Assembly: GCA_947377725.1 (NCBI GenBank)
Contig: CANCGX010000009.1
Location: 1 to 32,878 of the forward strand
DNA length: 32,878 bases
Reading direction: 5' to 3'
From: Actinomycetota bacterium
GTDB lineage: Bacteria; Actinomycetota; Actinomycetes; Nanopelagicales; Nanopelagicaceae
Shown: in pieces, positions 16,559 to 23,700 of the stretch
Numbering within the stretch: the first letter of the stretch is position 1
Layout: each line of letters begins with the position of its first letter
Translations under genes and position numbers: made by a program
The notes under the pieces: model-generated
The model's input: only the letters and a program-made list of their open reading frames with translations
What the model was told of the DNA's origin: nothing
The model's database searches: none

Positions 16559-16570
16559 ATTGGCGAATGT

Positions 16571-17410
16571 ATGAAGCAATCACTCATTCTTGATTGGTTC
16601 GACCAGAATCAACGCGATCTGCCTTGGCGTAAAACTGATGCATGGGGTGTGATGGTGAGCGAATTTATGCTCCAACAAACACCAGTCAATCGAGTCCTTC
16701 CTAAATGGCATGAGTGGATGGAGCGTTGGCCAGATCCTGCAGCTCTTGCTGAAGCCAAGAAATCAGATGTTATTTCCGCATGGGGAAGACTCGGATACCC
16801 ACGCCGAGCGCTGCGACTTTACGAATCTGCAAAATTAATTTCGTCAGAACACGGCAATAGAGTTCCGCGGGAAGTAGAAGTGCTGCTCTCTCTGCCAGGC
16901 GTCGGTGATTACACCGCGGCAGCCATTGCAGCTTTCGCTTACGGTGATTCCACGCTTGTGCTCGATGTAAATATTCGAAGATTCTTTGCACGGATGTATG
17001 ACGGAGTTGAAAATCCCACTGCTTCGCTCTCTCGGTACGAACGAAAAATTAGAGCAGAATTGATTCCGCAAGATGGCCCGAAGTGGGCTGCCGCAACGAT
17101 GGAATTTGGGGCACTTGTCTGTACCGCGCGTTCACCACTCTGTAATCAATGTCCAGTGAAGGTATCGTGTGCTTGGGCAAAAGCAGGGTTCCCGAGAGAA
17201 GAAGTGAAAAGTAAGACGCAGGCATGGCATGGAACTGATCGCAAATGCAGAGGTACGGTCGTTCAAGCTCTACGAGAAAATTTGAAACTAACACCAAGCG
17301 CTCTTAAGAAACTTTGGGACGATGATGCACAAGTTGAAAAGGCTTTGAAAACACTACTTGCCGATGGTCTCATTGAGGCCACCGGCAAGAGTTACAAACT
17401 TAGTGATTAA
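16571..17410 (+). CDS. mutY: A/G-specific adenine glycosylase MutY
   Basis: Base-excision repair glycosylase that removes adenine mispaired with 8-oxoguanine. Catalytic Glu31 lies in SEFMLQQTPVNRV; the helix-hairpin-helix LPGVGDYTA is at 108-116; the catalytic Asp132 is in LVLDVNIRR. The iron-sulfur cluster ligands follow the family spacing C-X6-C-X2-C-X5-C (Cys184, 191, 194, 200). At 279 residues it lacks the C-terminal NUDIX-like 8-oxoG recognition domain of E. coli MutY, as is usual for actinobacterial versions. It lies 12 bases after radA, and its stop overlaps the convergent clpC end by four bases. Confidence 0.95.
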   Translation: MKQSLILDWFDQNQRDLPWRKTDAWGVMVSEFMLQQTPVNRVLPKWHEWMERWPDPAALAEAKKSDVISAWGRLGYPRRALRLYESAKLISSEHGNRVPREVEVLLSLPGVGDYTAAAIAAFAYGDSTLVLDVNIRRFFARMYDGVENPTASLSRYERKIRAELIPQDGPKWAAATMEFGALVCTARSPLCNQCPVKVSCAWAKAGFPREEVKSKTQAWHGTDRKCRGTVVQALRENLKLTPSALKKLWDDDAQVEKALKTLLADGLIEATGKSYKLSD

Positions 17411-19911
17411 TTAGTTGCTGGTTCTCCAGCAAGATCTCCTGGTGTATCAGGAGCTTGTGTCTTTGGTACTCCTTTGAATGTGAAAGTTTCTTTCTCATCC
17501 TCAAGAAGAACATCAACTAGTGTAATTTCTCCAGGCTTTACATCTCCGAAGAGAATCTTCTCTGAGAGAACATCTTCGATTTCACGTTGAATTGTTCGAC
17601 GAAGAGGTCTAGCACCGAGCAATGGGTCATACCCACGTTTAGCCAAGAGTGCTTTTGCTGCTGGAGTAAGTTCAATACCCATGTCCTTAGCCTTCAAACG
17701 ATCATCAAGGTTATGAATCATGAGATCAACAATCTGGATGATTTCAGCTTCGGACAATTGATGGAAGACCACAATATCGTCGATGCGGTTTAGGAATTCT
17801 GGGCGGAAATGAGTCTTAAGTTCATCGCTGACCTTAGCCTTCATGCGCTCGTAGTTACCCATCACATCGGATGAATTATGGAATCCAAGACCTAAACTCT
17901 TTGAGATATCTCGAGTTCCAAGGTTTGTAGTCATAATGATAATTGTGTTCTTAAAATCAACAACACGGCCTTGTGAATCAGTCAATCGACCATCTTCAAG
18001 TACCTGCAATAGTGAGTTGAAAATATCTGGGTGAGCTTTTTCAACTTCATCAAAGAGAACGACAGAGAACGGCTTGCGACGAACTTTCTCCGTTAGCTGT
18101 CCACCCTCGTCATAACCAACATAACCTGGAGGTGCACCGAAGAGGCGAGAAGCTGTGTGCTTCTCTGAGTACTCAGACATATCAAGTTGGATTAACGCAT
18201 CATCACTTCCGAAGAGGAATTGTGCGAGCGTGCGTGAAAGTTCTGTTTTTCCAACACCCGAAGGACCAGCAAAGATGAAAGAACCACCGGGGCGCTTTGG
18301 ATCTTTGAGTCCAGCACGGGTACGTCGAATCGCTTGAGAAAGAGCTTTGATAGCTTGATCCTGCCCAATGACACGGCGATGAAGTTCATCTTCCATGCGA
18401 AGCAATCGAGCAGTTTCTTCTTCAGTCAACTTAAATACTGGAATTCCAGTTGCTGTTGAAAGTACTTCGGCAATTAACTCCTCGTCAACGACCGCAGCAA
18501 CGTCTAGATCGCCATCCTTCCAATTCTTTTCACGATCTGCTTTCTCTGCGATGAGATTCTTCTCTTTGTCGCGGAGTGAAGCGGCCCGTTCGAAATCTTG
18601 GCCATCGATTGCTGACTCTTTTTCCTTACGTGCATCAGCGATTCGATCATCGTATTCACGAAGCTCTGGTGGAGCTGTCATGCGGCGAATGCGTAAACGA
18701 GATCCAGCTTCGTCAATCAAGTCGATTGCCTTATCTGGAAGGAATCGATCTGAAACATAGCGATCAGCAAGAGTTGCAGCAGCAACAATGGCATCATCTG
18801 TAATCGATACTTTGTGATGTGTTTCGTAACGGTCACGAAGACCTTTTAGAATTTCAATGGCATGAGCAAGTGATGGTTCTGCAACTTGGATTGGTTGGAA
18901 ACGACGCTCAAGTGCCGCATCTTTCTCTAAGTGCTTACGGTATTCATCCAATGTTGTTGCGCCAATTGTCTGAAGTTCGCCTCTAGCCAACATTGGCTTC
19001 AAAATACTTGCAGCGTCAATTGCACCTTCAGCAGCTCCAGCACCCACAAGGGTATGAATCTCGTCAATGAAGAGGACGATATCTCCGCGCGTACGAATCT
19101 CTTTCAAAACTTTCTTAAGGCGCTCTTCGAAATCTCCGCGGTAACGACTTCCCGCTACAAGAGCTCCAAGGTCAAGTGAATAAACTTGCTTGTCTCTCAA
19201 AGTTTCAGGGATGTCGCCTTTCACGATTGCTTGAGCTAAACCTTCGACAATTGCGGTTTTGCCAACGCCGGGTTCACCAATCAATACTGGATTATTCTTT
19301 GTACGACGCGAGAGAACTTGCATCACGCGTTCGATTTCTTTCTCGCGACCAATTACTGGATCGAGCTTTCCCTCTCGTGCAGCTTGAGTTAGGTTGCGAC
19401 CGAATTGATCTAGCACCAATGAAGTAGACGGTGTGCCTTCGGCTGGGCCGCTAGATGTTGCAGCTTCCTTGCCTTGATACCCCGAAAGAAGTTGGATGAC
19501 TTGTTGGCGAACACGATTTAAGTCAGCACCAAGTTTTACTAAGACTTGAGCGGCTACGCCTTCGCCTTCGCGAATCAATCCAAGCAAAATGTGTTCGGTA
19601 CCGATGTAGTTATGTCCGAGTTGAAGTGCTTCACGTAGTGAAAGTTCAAGTACTTTCTTTGCGCGCGGAGTGAAAGGAATATGTCCGGAAGGAGCTTGTT
19701 GTCCCTGGCCAATAATTTCTTCAACTTGTGCGCGAACACCTTCAAGGGAAATGTTGAGTGCTTCGAGAGCCTTGGCTGCGACGCCTTCACCTTCGTGAAT
19801 GAGTCCGAGCAGAATATGCTCTGTGCCAATGTAATTGTGGTTAAGCATGCGGGCTTCTTCTTGAGCCAGCACAACAACGCGACGGGCTCGATCGGTAAAG
19901 CGCTCGAACAT
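17407..19911 (-). CDS. clpC: ATP-dependent Clp protease ATPase subunit ClpC
   Basis: Hsp100 unfoldase that feeds proteins into the ClpP peptidase. The 834-residue product shows the full ClpC order: duplicated Clp N-domain (about 1-145, with two NYIGTEHILLGLI repeats), AAA module 1 with Walker A GEPGVGKT (212-219) and Walker B VLFIDEIH (279-286), a UVR/middle segment at about 425-458, AAA module 2 with Walker A GPSGVGKT (549-556), and the C-terminal D2-small domain. A Shine-Dalgarno GAGGTGG lies just before the ATG and a TAGGCT hexamer about 30 bases upstream, so unlike most unit heads here it seems to have a short leader. No ClgR-like operator was recognised. Confidence 0.97.
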   Translation of the reverse strand: MFERFTDRARRVVVLAQEEARMLNHNYIGTEHILLGLIHEGEGVAAKALEALNISLEGVRAQVEEIIGQGQQAPSGHIPFTPRAKKVLELSLREALQLGHNYIGTEHILLGLIREGEGVAAQVLVKLGADLNRVRQQVIQLLSGYQGKEAATSSGPAEGTPSTSLVLDQFGRNLTQAAREGKLDPVIGREKEIERVMQVLSRRTKNNPVLIGEPGVGKTAIVEGLAQAIVKGDIPETLRDKQVYSLDLGALVAGSRYRGDFEERLKKVLKEIRTRGDIVLFIDEIHTLVGAGAAEGAIDAASILKPMLARGELQTIGATTLDEYRKHLEKDAALERRFQPIQVAEPSLAHAIEILKGLRDRYETHHKVSITDDAIVAAATLADRYVSDRFLPDKAIDLIDEAGSRLRIRRMTAPPELREYDDRIADARKEKESAIDGQDFERAASLRDKEKNLIAEKADREKNWKDGDLDVAAVVDEELIAEVLSTATGIPVFKLTEEETARLLRMEDELHRRVIGQDQAIKALSQAIRRTRAGLKDPKRPGGSFIFAGPSGVGKTELSRTLAQFLFGSDDALIQLDMSEYSEKHTASRLFGAPPGYVGYDEGGQLTEKVRRKPFSVVLFDEVEKAHPDIFNSLLQVLEDGRLTDSQGRVVDFKNTIIIMTTNLGTRDISKSLGLGFHNSSDVMGNYERMKAKVSDELKTHFRPEFLNRIDDIVVFHQLSEAEIIQIVDLMIHNLDDRLKAKDMGIELTPAAKALLAKRGYDPLLGARPLRRTIQREIEDVLSEKILFGDVKPGEITLVDVLLEDEKETFTFKGVPKTQAPDTPGDLAGEPATN

Positions 19912-19915
19912 CTAG

Positions 19916-19922
19916 CCACCTC
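19916..19922 (-). promoter_or_regulatory. Ribosome binding site of clpC
   Basis: GAGGTGG on the minus strand; its GAGG core ends seven bases before the ATG at 19911. It is one of the best Shine-Dalgarno matches in the window and fixes the clpC start. Confidence 0.65.
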
Positions 19923-19941
19923 TTTCTTCGATTTCAGGGTA

Positions 19942-19947
19942 AGCCTA
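19942..19947 (-). promoter_or_regulatory. Putative -10 box of clpC promoter
   Basis: TAGGCT on the minus strand, predicting a leader of roughly 25 bases that includes the ribosome binding site. A TTGGCG at 19967-19972 could be the -35 element, but the 19-base spacer is long. Confidence 0.4.
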
Positions 19948-19984
19948 CCCAACACTTACTCCAACCCGCCAAGGGGGTCAGTTA

Positions 19985-20000
19985 TGCCCGAAAATGGGCA
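19985..20000. repeat. Small perfect inverted repeat between argA and clpC
   Basis: TGCCC and GGGCA arms of five bases with a six-base loop (GAAAAT). It lies after the argA stop and upstream of the putative clpC promoter. On the clpC strand the T-run precedes rather than follows the hairpin, so it is a poor intrinsic terminator. An operator role is possible but unproven. Confidence 0.35.
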
Positions 20001-20014
20001 AAAACGAGAAAAAT

Positions 20015-20512
20015 CTAGAGAATTTTAAGCATTCTGGTGTTCCCGAGGGTTATGGGCTTCACACTTTCAAGATCCAAGAACTCGGCGACACCTGCGTCGT
20101 AAGAGCGCAAGAGTTGTTGATAGACATCTGGCTCAACAGGAGTGCCTTCAATTACTTCAAAACCATGTTTGCCAAAAAATTCTGTTTGAAAGGTGAGACA
20201 GAAAATTCGCTGAACTCCAACTTTCTTTGCTTTTTCAATTATCGCTTCCATAATCTGATGACCCACTCCGCCTTTATGGCGATTTTCGATCACAGCTACA
20301 GAGCGGACTTCAGCGAGGTCTTCCCAGAGAACGTGGAGAGCTCCACAACCAATAACCTCATCGCCATCCACTGCTACAACAAATTCTTGGACACTTTCAA
20401 AAAGAGTAACTGTTTCCTTTTCGAGCATGCGACCAGGCGCGGCGTATGAATCAATTATCTTTCGAATCTGCTTCACATCATCAGTTCGTGCAGGACGAAT
20501 TATTACTGACAT
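20015..20512 (-). CDS. argA: Amino-acid N-acetyltransferase, GNAT type (Rv2747-like ArgA)
   Basis: Single-domain GNAT acetyltransferase of 165 residues that probably N-acetylates glutamate from acetyl-CoA, the first step of arginine synthesis. The acetyl-CoA loop is ENRHKGGVGHQI, preceded by the strand VRSVAV; conserved blocks CGALHVLWEDLAE, LTFQTEFFGKHGF and EFLDLESVKP closely match what I recall of mycobacterial Rv2747, the short stand-alone ArgA. It lacks the amino-acid-kinase domain of E. coli ArgA. The ATG at 20512 is 11 bases after the lysS stop, with AGGA four bases before it, so it probably sits in the lysS unit. A different amino acid substrate cannot be excluded. Confidence 0.85.
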   Translation of the reverse strand: MSVIIRPARTDDVKQIRKIIDSYAAPGRMLEKETVTLFESVQEFVVAVDGDEVIGCGALHVLWEDLAEVRSVAVIENRHKGGVGHQIMEAIIEKAKKVGVQRIFCLTFQTEFFGKHGFEVIEGTPVEPDVYQQLLRSYDAGVAEFLDLESVKPITLGNTRMLKIL

Positions 20513-20523
20513 TAATTCCTGCC

Positions 20524-22020
20524 TTAATTCTCTTCAGGCTTAACAAGTGGGAAGAGAATTGTCTCGCGAATGCCAAGGCCAGTTAATGCCATCAACAGAC
20601 GGTCAACGCCCATTCCCATTCCACCCATAGGTGGCATGGCATATTCCATTGCACGCAAGAAATCTTCATCTAAGTTCATGGCTTCTAAATCACCTTTGGC
20701 GCCAAGTGATGCTTGTTCAACTAAACGCTCTCGTTGAATGACTGGATCAATTAACTCGGAATAGCCTGTTGCAAGTTCGAAACCTTGCACATATAAATCC
20801 CACTTTTCGACAAGTCCAGGGACCTCACGATGCCCTCGAACGAGCGGAGACGTATCAACTGGAAACCCTCGAACAAAGATCGGTTCTATTAATTGACCTT
20901 CTGTTACGTGCTCAAAGATTTCTTCAGCTAATTTTCCGGTAATCCATTTTGGATCAATTTTCATACCCAATTTTGTTGCAATTCTCTTTAATTCTTCGAG
21001 CGAAGTTTGAGCTGTTACAACTTCTCCAACACCTTCAGAGATTAAGTCGAACAAATTCGCCTCTCTCCATTTCCCACCCAAGTCAAAAACGGTTCCATCA
21101 TGATGGGTCACCTGATGCGTCCCATAAACAGCCATTGCTGCTTCCTGCACTAGGCCACGTGTTAAATCAGCCATCGTGTCCCAATCGCCATAAGCTTGGT
21201 AACTTTCAATCATTGCAAATTCTGGTGAGTGACTTGAATCTGCACCTTCATTACGGAAATTTCTATTTATTTCGAATACTCGCTCAATTCCACCAACTAC
21301 GCACCTTTTGAGAAAAAGTTCTGGCGCAATACGGAGGAAAAGATCCATGTCATATGCGTTGCTATACGTCTTAAATGGTCGCGCTGCAGCTCCCCCGTGC
21401 ATTACCTGGAGCATTGGAGTTTCAACTTCTATGTATTCGCGAGAATTAAAAGATTCGCGTAATTGGCGCATGACGGCGGGGCGGAGTCGAGCATTTGTGC
21501 GCGCTTCAGGGCGAACAATCAAATCCACGTATCTCATACGTACGCGAGTCTCTTCCGACAACGGTTTATGTTCTACGGGTAATGGTCGAAGTGATTTCGC
21601 AGCGAGTTGGTATGAGTGTGCAAGTATTGAAAGCTCGCCACGTTTTGAAGTAATAACCTCACCAGTTACTGAAACTATGTCTCCCAAATCAATTTCGGAT
21701 TTCCAAAGATCTAAATTATCTTGTCCAACTTTATCCAGTGAAAGCATTGCTTGAAGTTCGGTTCCATCGCCTTCGCGAAGTGTTGCAAAGCAAAGTTTCC
21801 CAGTATCTCTCTTAAAAATTACTCGGCCAGAGACGCTTTCGACAACACCTGTAGCGACATCTACTTCTAAACCTTGGTGGCGACTACGAATATCTGAAAG
21901 CGAAGCAGTGCGTGGAACCGCAACTGGGTATGCCTCACCCCCGCGAGCAACAATCGCAGCGCGTTTTTCACGGCGAATTCGAAGTTGTTCGGGCAGGTCG
22001 TCTTCAGGAATTTGGCTCAT
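20524..22020 (-). CDS. lysS: Lysyl-tRNA synthetase, class II
   Basis: Charges tRNA-Lys with lysine in the cytoplasm. The 498-residue product has the N-terminal OB-fold anticodon-binding domain (about 50-145), class II motif 2 FEINRNFRNEG at 249-259, and motif 3 GMGMGVDRLLMALTG at 467-481. The length is normal for a bacterial LysRS. It starts 19 bases after the coaX stop and has a promoter-like pair upstream (TTCACG, 18 bases, TAGAAT) inside the end of coaX, so it may be transcribed both from its own promoter and by read-through. Confidence 0.97.
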   Translation of the reverse strand: MSQIPEDDLPEQLRIRREKRAAIVARGGEAYPVAVPRTASLSDIRSRHQGLEVDVATGVVESVSGRVIFKRDTGKLCFATLREGDGTELQAMLSLDKVGQDNLDLWKSEIDLGDIVSVTGEVITSKRGELSILAHSYQLAAKSLRPLPVEHKPLSEETRVRMRYVDLIVRPEARTNARLRPAVMRQLRESFNSREYIEVETPMLQVMHGGAAARPFKTYSNAYDMDLFLRIAPELFLKRCVVGGIERVFEINRNFRNEGADSSHSPEFAMIESYQAYGDWDTMADLTRGLVQEAAMAVYGTHQVTHHDGTVFDLGGKWREANLFDLISEGVGEVVTAQTSLEELKRIATKLGMKIDPKWITGKLAEEIFEHVTEGQLIEPIFVRGFPVDTSPLVRGHREVPGLVEKWDLYVQGFELATGYSELIDPVIQRERLVEQASLGAKGDLEAMNLDEDFLRAMEYAMPPMGGMGMGVDRLLMALTGLGIRETILFPLVKPEEN

Positions 22021-22029
22021 AGTGGCGCG

Positions 22030-22059
22030 ATTCTACCTGCTAGTTATTACGCTCGTGAA
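22030..22059 (-). promoter_or_regulatory. Putative lysS promoter
   Basis: On the minus strand TTCACG (22054-22059) and TAGAAT (22030-22035) are separated by 18 bases, and TAGAAT ends nine bases before the ATG at 22020. The predicted leader is only a few bases. It overlaps the last codons of coaX. Confidence 0.45.
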
Positions 22060-22816
22060 TTAAACGTAGACCGATCAACGTCAAATCAGGCTCCTGGAAA
22101 TCGATGGTTTCTGCCACTCCCAATACAAGCGGAGCTAAACCTCCTGTCGCAATGACACTCACTTCACCAGAATCTGGATAAAGGAGTTCGAGTTCATCAA
22201 TTATCCGATTTACCAGTCCATCGACTTGGCCAGCAAAGCCAAAAATGGTTCCCGATTGAAGGGCTTCAACAGTATTTTTCCCGATTACAGATTTGGGCTT
22301 AATTAACTCGACTTTGCGCAATTGTGCAGCTCTAGCAGCAAGTGCTTCGACCGAAATTTCGATTCCAGGAGCAAGAGCACCACCCAAGAACTCTCCTTTA
22401 GGAGATACAACATCTAAATTAGTTGATGTACCAAAATCTACAACTATGCATGGACCATCTTCACCAAAAAGTGTATGAGCTGCCAACGTATTCACAATAC
22501 GATCGGCACCAATCTCTTTCGGATTATCGACGAGGAGCGGAACGCCAGTCTTAACACCAGGTTCGATAATTGTTGTGGGTATGTCGGCAAAATACTTTGA
22601 AACCATCACGCGAATTTCTCGAAGTGATGAAGGCACCGTGGAGCAAATGGAGAGACCTGTAACTTCAAAACCCTCGATCAGTGAGCGATACTGCAACCAA
22701 AGTTCGTCAGCGGTGTCTCTAGGATCAGTCTTAACGCGCCATGAATGCGCCAAAGTATCTTCATCAAAAATACCTAGAACAGTATTTGTATTACCAACAT
22801 CTATCGCTAATAACAT
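22040..22816 (-). CDS. coaX: Type III pantothenate kinase CoaX
   Basis: Phosphorylates pantothenate, the first step of coenzyme A synthesis, as a member of the ASKHA fold. The 258-residue product begins with the phosphate-binding motif LLAIDVGNTNTVLGIFD, has the second conserved block around GADRIVNTLAAHTLFG and VVDFGTSTNLDVVSPKGEF, and the GGALAPGIEIS segment that shapes the pantothenate site. Length is normal. It begins two bases after the nadC stop, so it belongs to the panC-nadB-nadC-coaX unit. Confidence 0.96.
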   Translation of the reverse strand: MLLAIDVGNTNTVLGIFDEDTLAHSWRVKTDPRDTADELWLQYRSLIEGFEVTGLSICSTVPSSLREIRVMVSKYFADIPTTIIEPGVKTGVPLLVDNPKEIGADRIVNTLAAHTLFGEDGPCIVVDFGTSTNLDVVSPKGEFLGGALAPGIEISVEALAARAAQLRKVELIKPKSVIGKNTVEALQSGTIFGFAGQVDGLVNRIIDELELLYPDSGEVSVIATGGLAPLVLGVAETIDFQEPDLTLIGLRLIHERNN

Positions 22817-22818
22817 TT

Positions 22819-23700
22819 TTAACCTCTCCTAGATGTGAAATCAAGACCAATATCCATTACTGGTGCGGAGTGCGTAAGAGCACCGACCGCTAAATAATCA
22901 ACGCCCGTTGATGCATAAGCTTTGGCATTTTCAATAGTCAACCCACCAGAGGATTCAAGCTTTGTTCGCCCTGCAGCAATTTCGACCGCTGCTCTTGTTT
23001 GTTCGAGTGACATATTGTCGAGAAGAATCAAATCTGCGCCAGCAATAATTACTTCTTTAAGTTGTTCGAGAGTATCAACCTCAACTTCCACAATCGCGTG
23101 AGGATATTTCGTTCGAACTGATTGAAAAGCTTGGGAGATTCCTCCCGCAGCGGCTATGTGATTATCTTTAATAAGAGCTGCATCGGCCAGCGACATTCGG
23201 TGATTCACTCCGCCACCCATCCGAACTGCAAATTTTTCTAATTCGCGAAGAAGTGGTGTCGTCTTTCTCGTATCACGAATTTTGGTGATGGTAGAGGAAA
23301 CTTCAGTCACCCAACGATGTGTAAGCGATGCGATACCAGAAAGTCGGCCCAAGAAATTTAGCGCTGTTCTCTCTGCAAGAAGCAATTTTTGCGTGTTTCC
23401 AGTGGCCTTGAGAATCACCTGACCTTCTTCAACTCGGTGTCCATCGGCGACAAGAATTGAATAATCCGTAATTCCACATACTTCGAGCACTGCGGCTGCG
23501 ACAACGACACCCGCCACATATCCGGACTTGCGGGCGCGAAATTCGCCCACACTTGTTTGATCTTTCGGAATTGTTGAATCGGAAGTTAAATCAACTCCCC
23601 CATCTAAATCCTCATCGATTGTTCGACGGGCTAAATCTTCGACTGATTGTGGGTCCAAACCGCACTCAATCAATGCACCTGTTAATTGTTCGCTCAACAT
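22819..23700 (-). CDS. nadC: Nicotinate-nucleotide pyrophosphorylase (quinolinate phosphoribosyltransferase)
   Basis: Converts quinolinate and PRPP to nicotinate mononucleotide, the step of NAD synthesis after NadB/NadA. The 293-residue product has the family blocks AERTALNFLGRLSGIAS, TRKTTPLLRELEKFAVRMGG, NHRMSLADAALIKDNH and the LILLDNMS phosphate-binding strand. The ATG shares one base with the nadB stop. No nadA is present in the window, so quinolinate synthase must be encoded elsewhere or quinolinate supplied otherwise. Confidence 0.96.
   Translation of the reverse strand: MLSEQLTGALIECGLDPQSVEDLARRTIDEDLDGGVDLTSDSTIPKDQTSVGEFRARKSGYVAGVVVAAAVLEVCGITDYSILVADGHRVEEGQVILKATGNTQKLLLAERTALNFLGRLSGIASLTHRWVTEVSSTITKIRDTRKTTPLLRELEKFAVRMGGGVNHRMSLADAALIKDNHIAAAGGISQAFQSVRTKYPHAIVEVEVDTLEQLKEVIIAGADLILLDNMSLEQTRAAVEIAAGRTKLESSGGLTIENAKAYASTGVDYLAVGALTHSAPVMDIGLDFTSRRG

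Noticed and set aside
18395..18760. Plus-strand open frame of 121 codons over clpC
   Set aside because: Antisense to strongly conserved ClpC sequence; Ser/Arg-rich translation is typical of reverse-strand shadows.
19985..20000. Intrinsic terminator for argA
   Set aside because: The stem is only five base pairs and the T-run is on the wrong side for the minus strand; kept only as an inverted repeat.
19994..20449. Plus-strand open frame of 151 codons antisense to argA
   Set aside because: The minus-strand GNAT protein matches a known family over its full length; the plus-strand translation has no recognisable motif and no ribosome binding site.
20015..20512. RimI-like ribosomal protein acetyltransferase for the GNAT gene
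   Set aside because: The CGALHVLW, TEFFGKHGF and EFLDL blocks fit the stand-alone ArgA type better than RimI.
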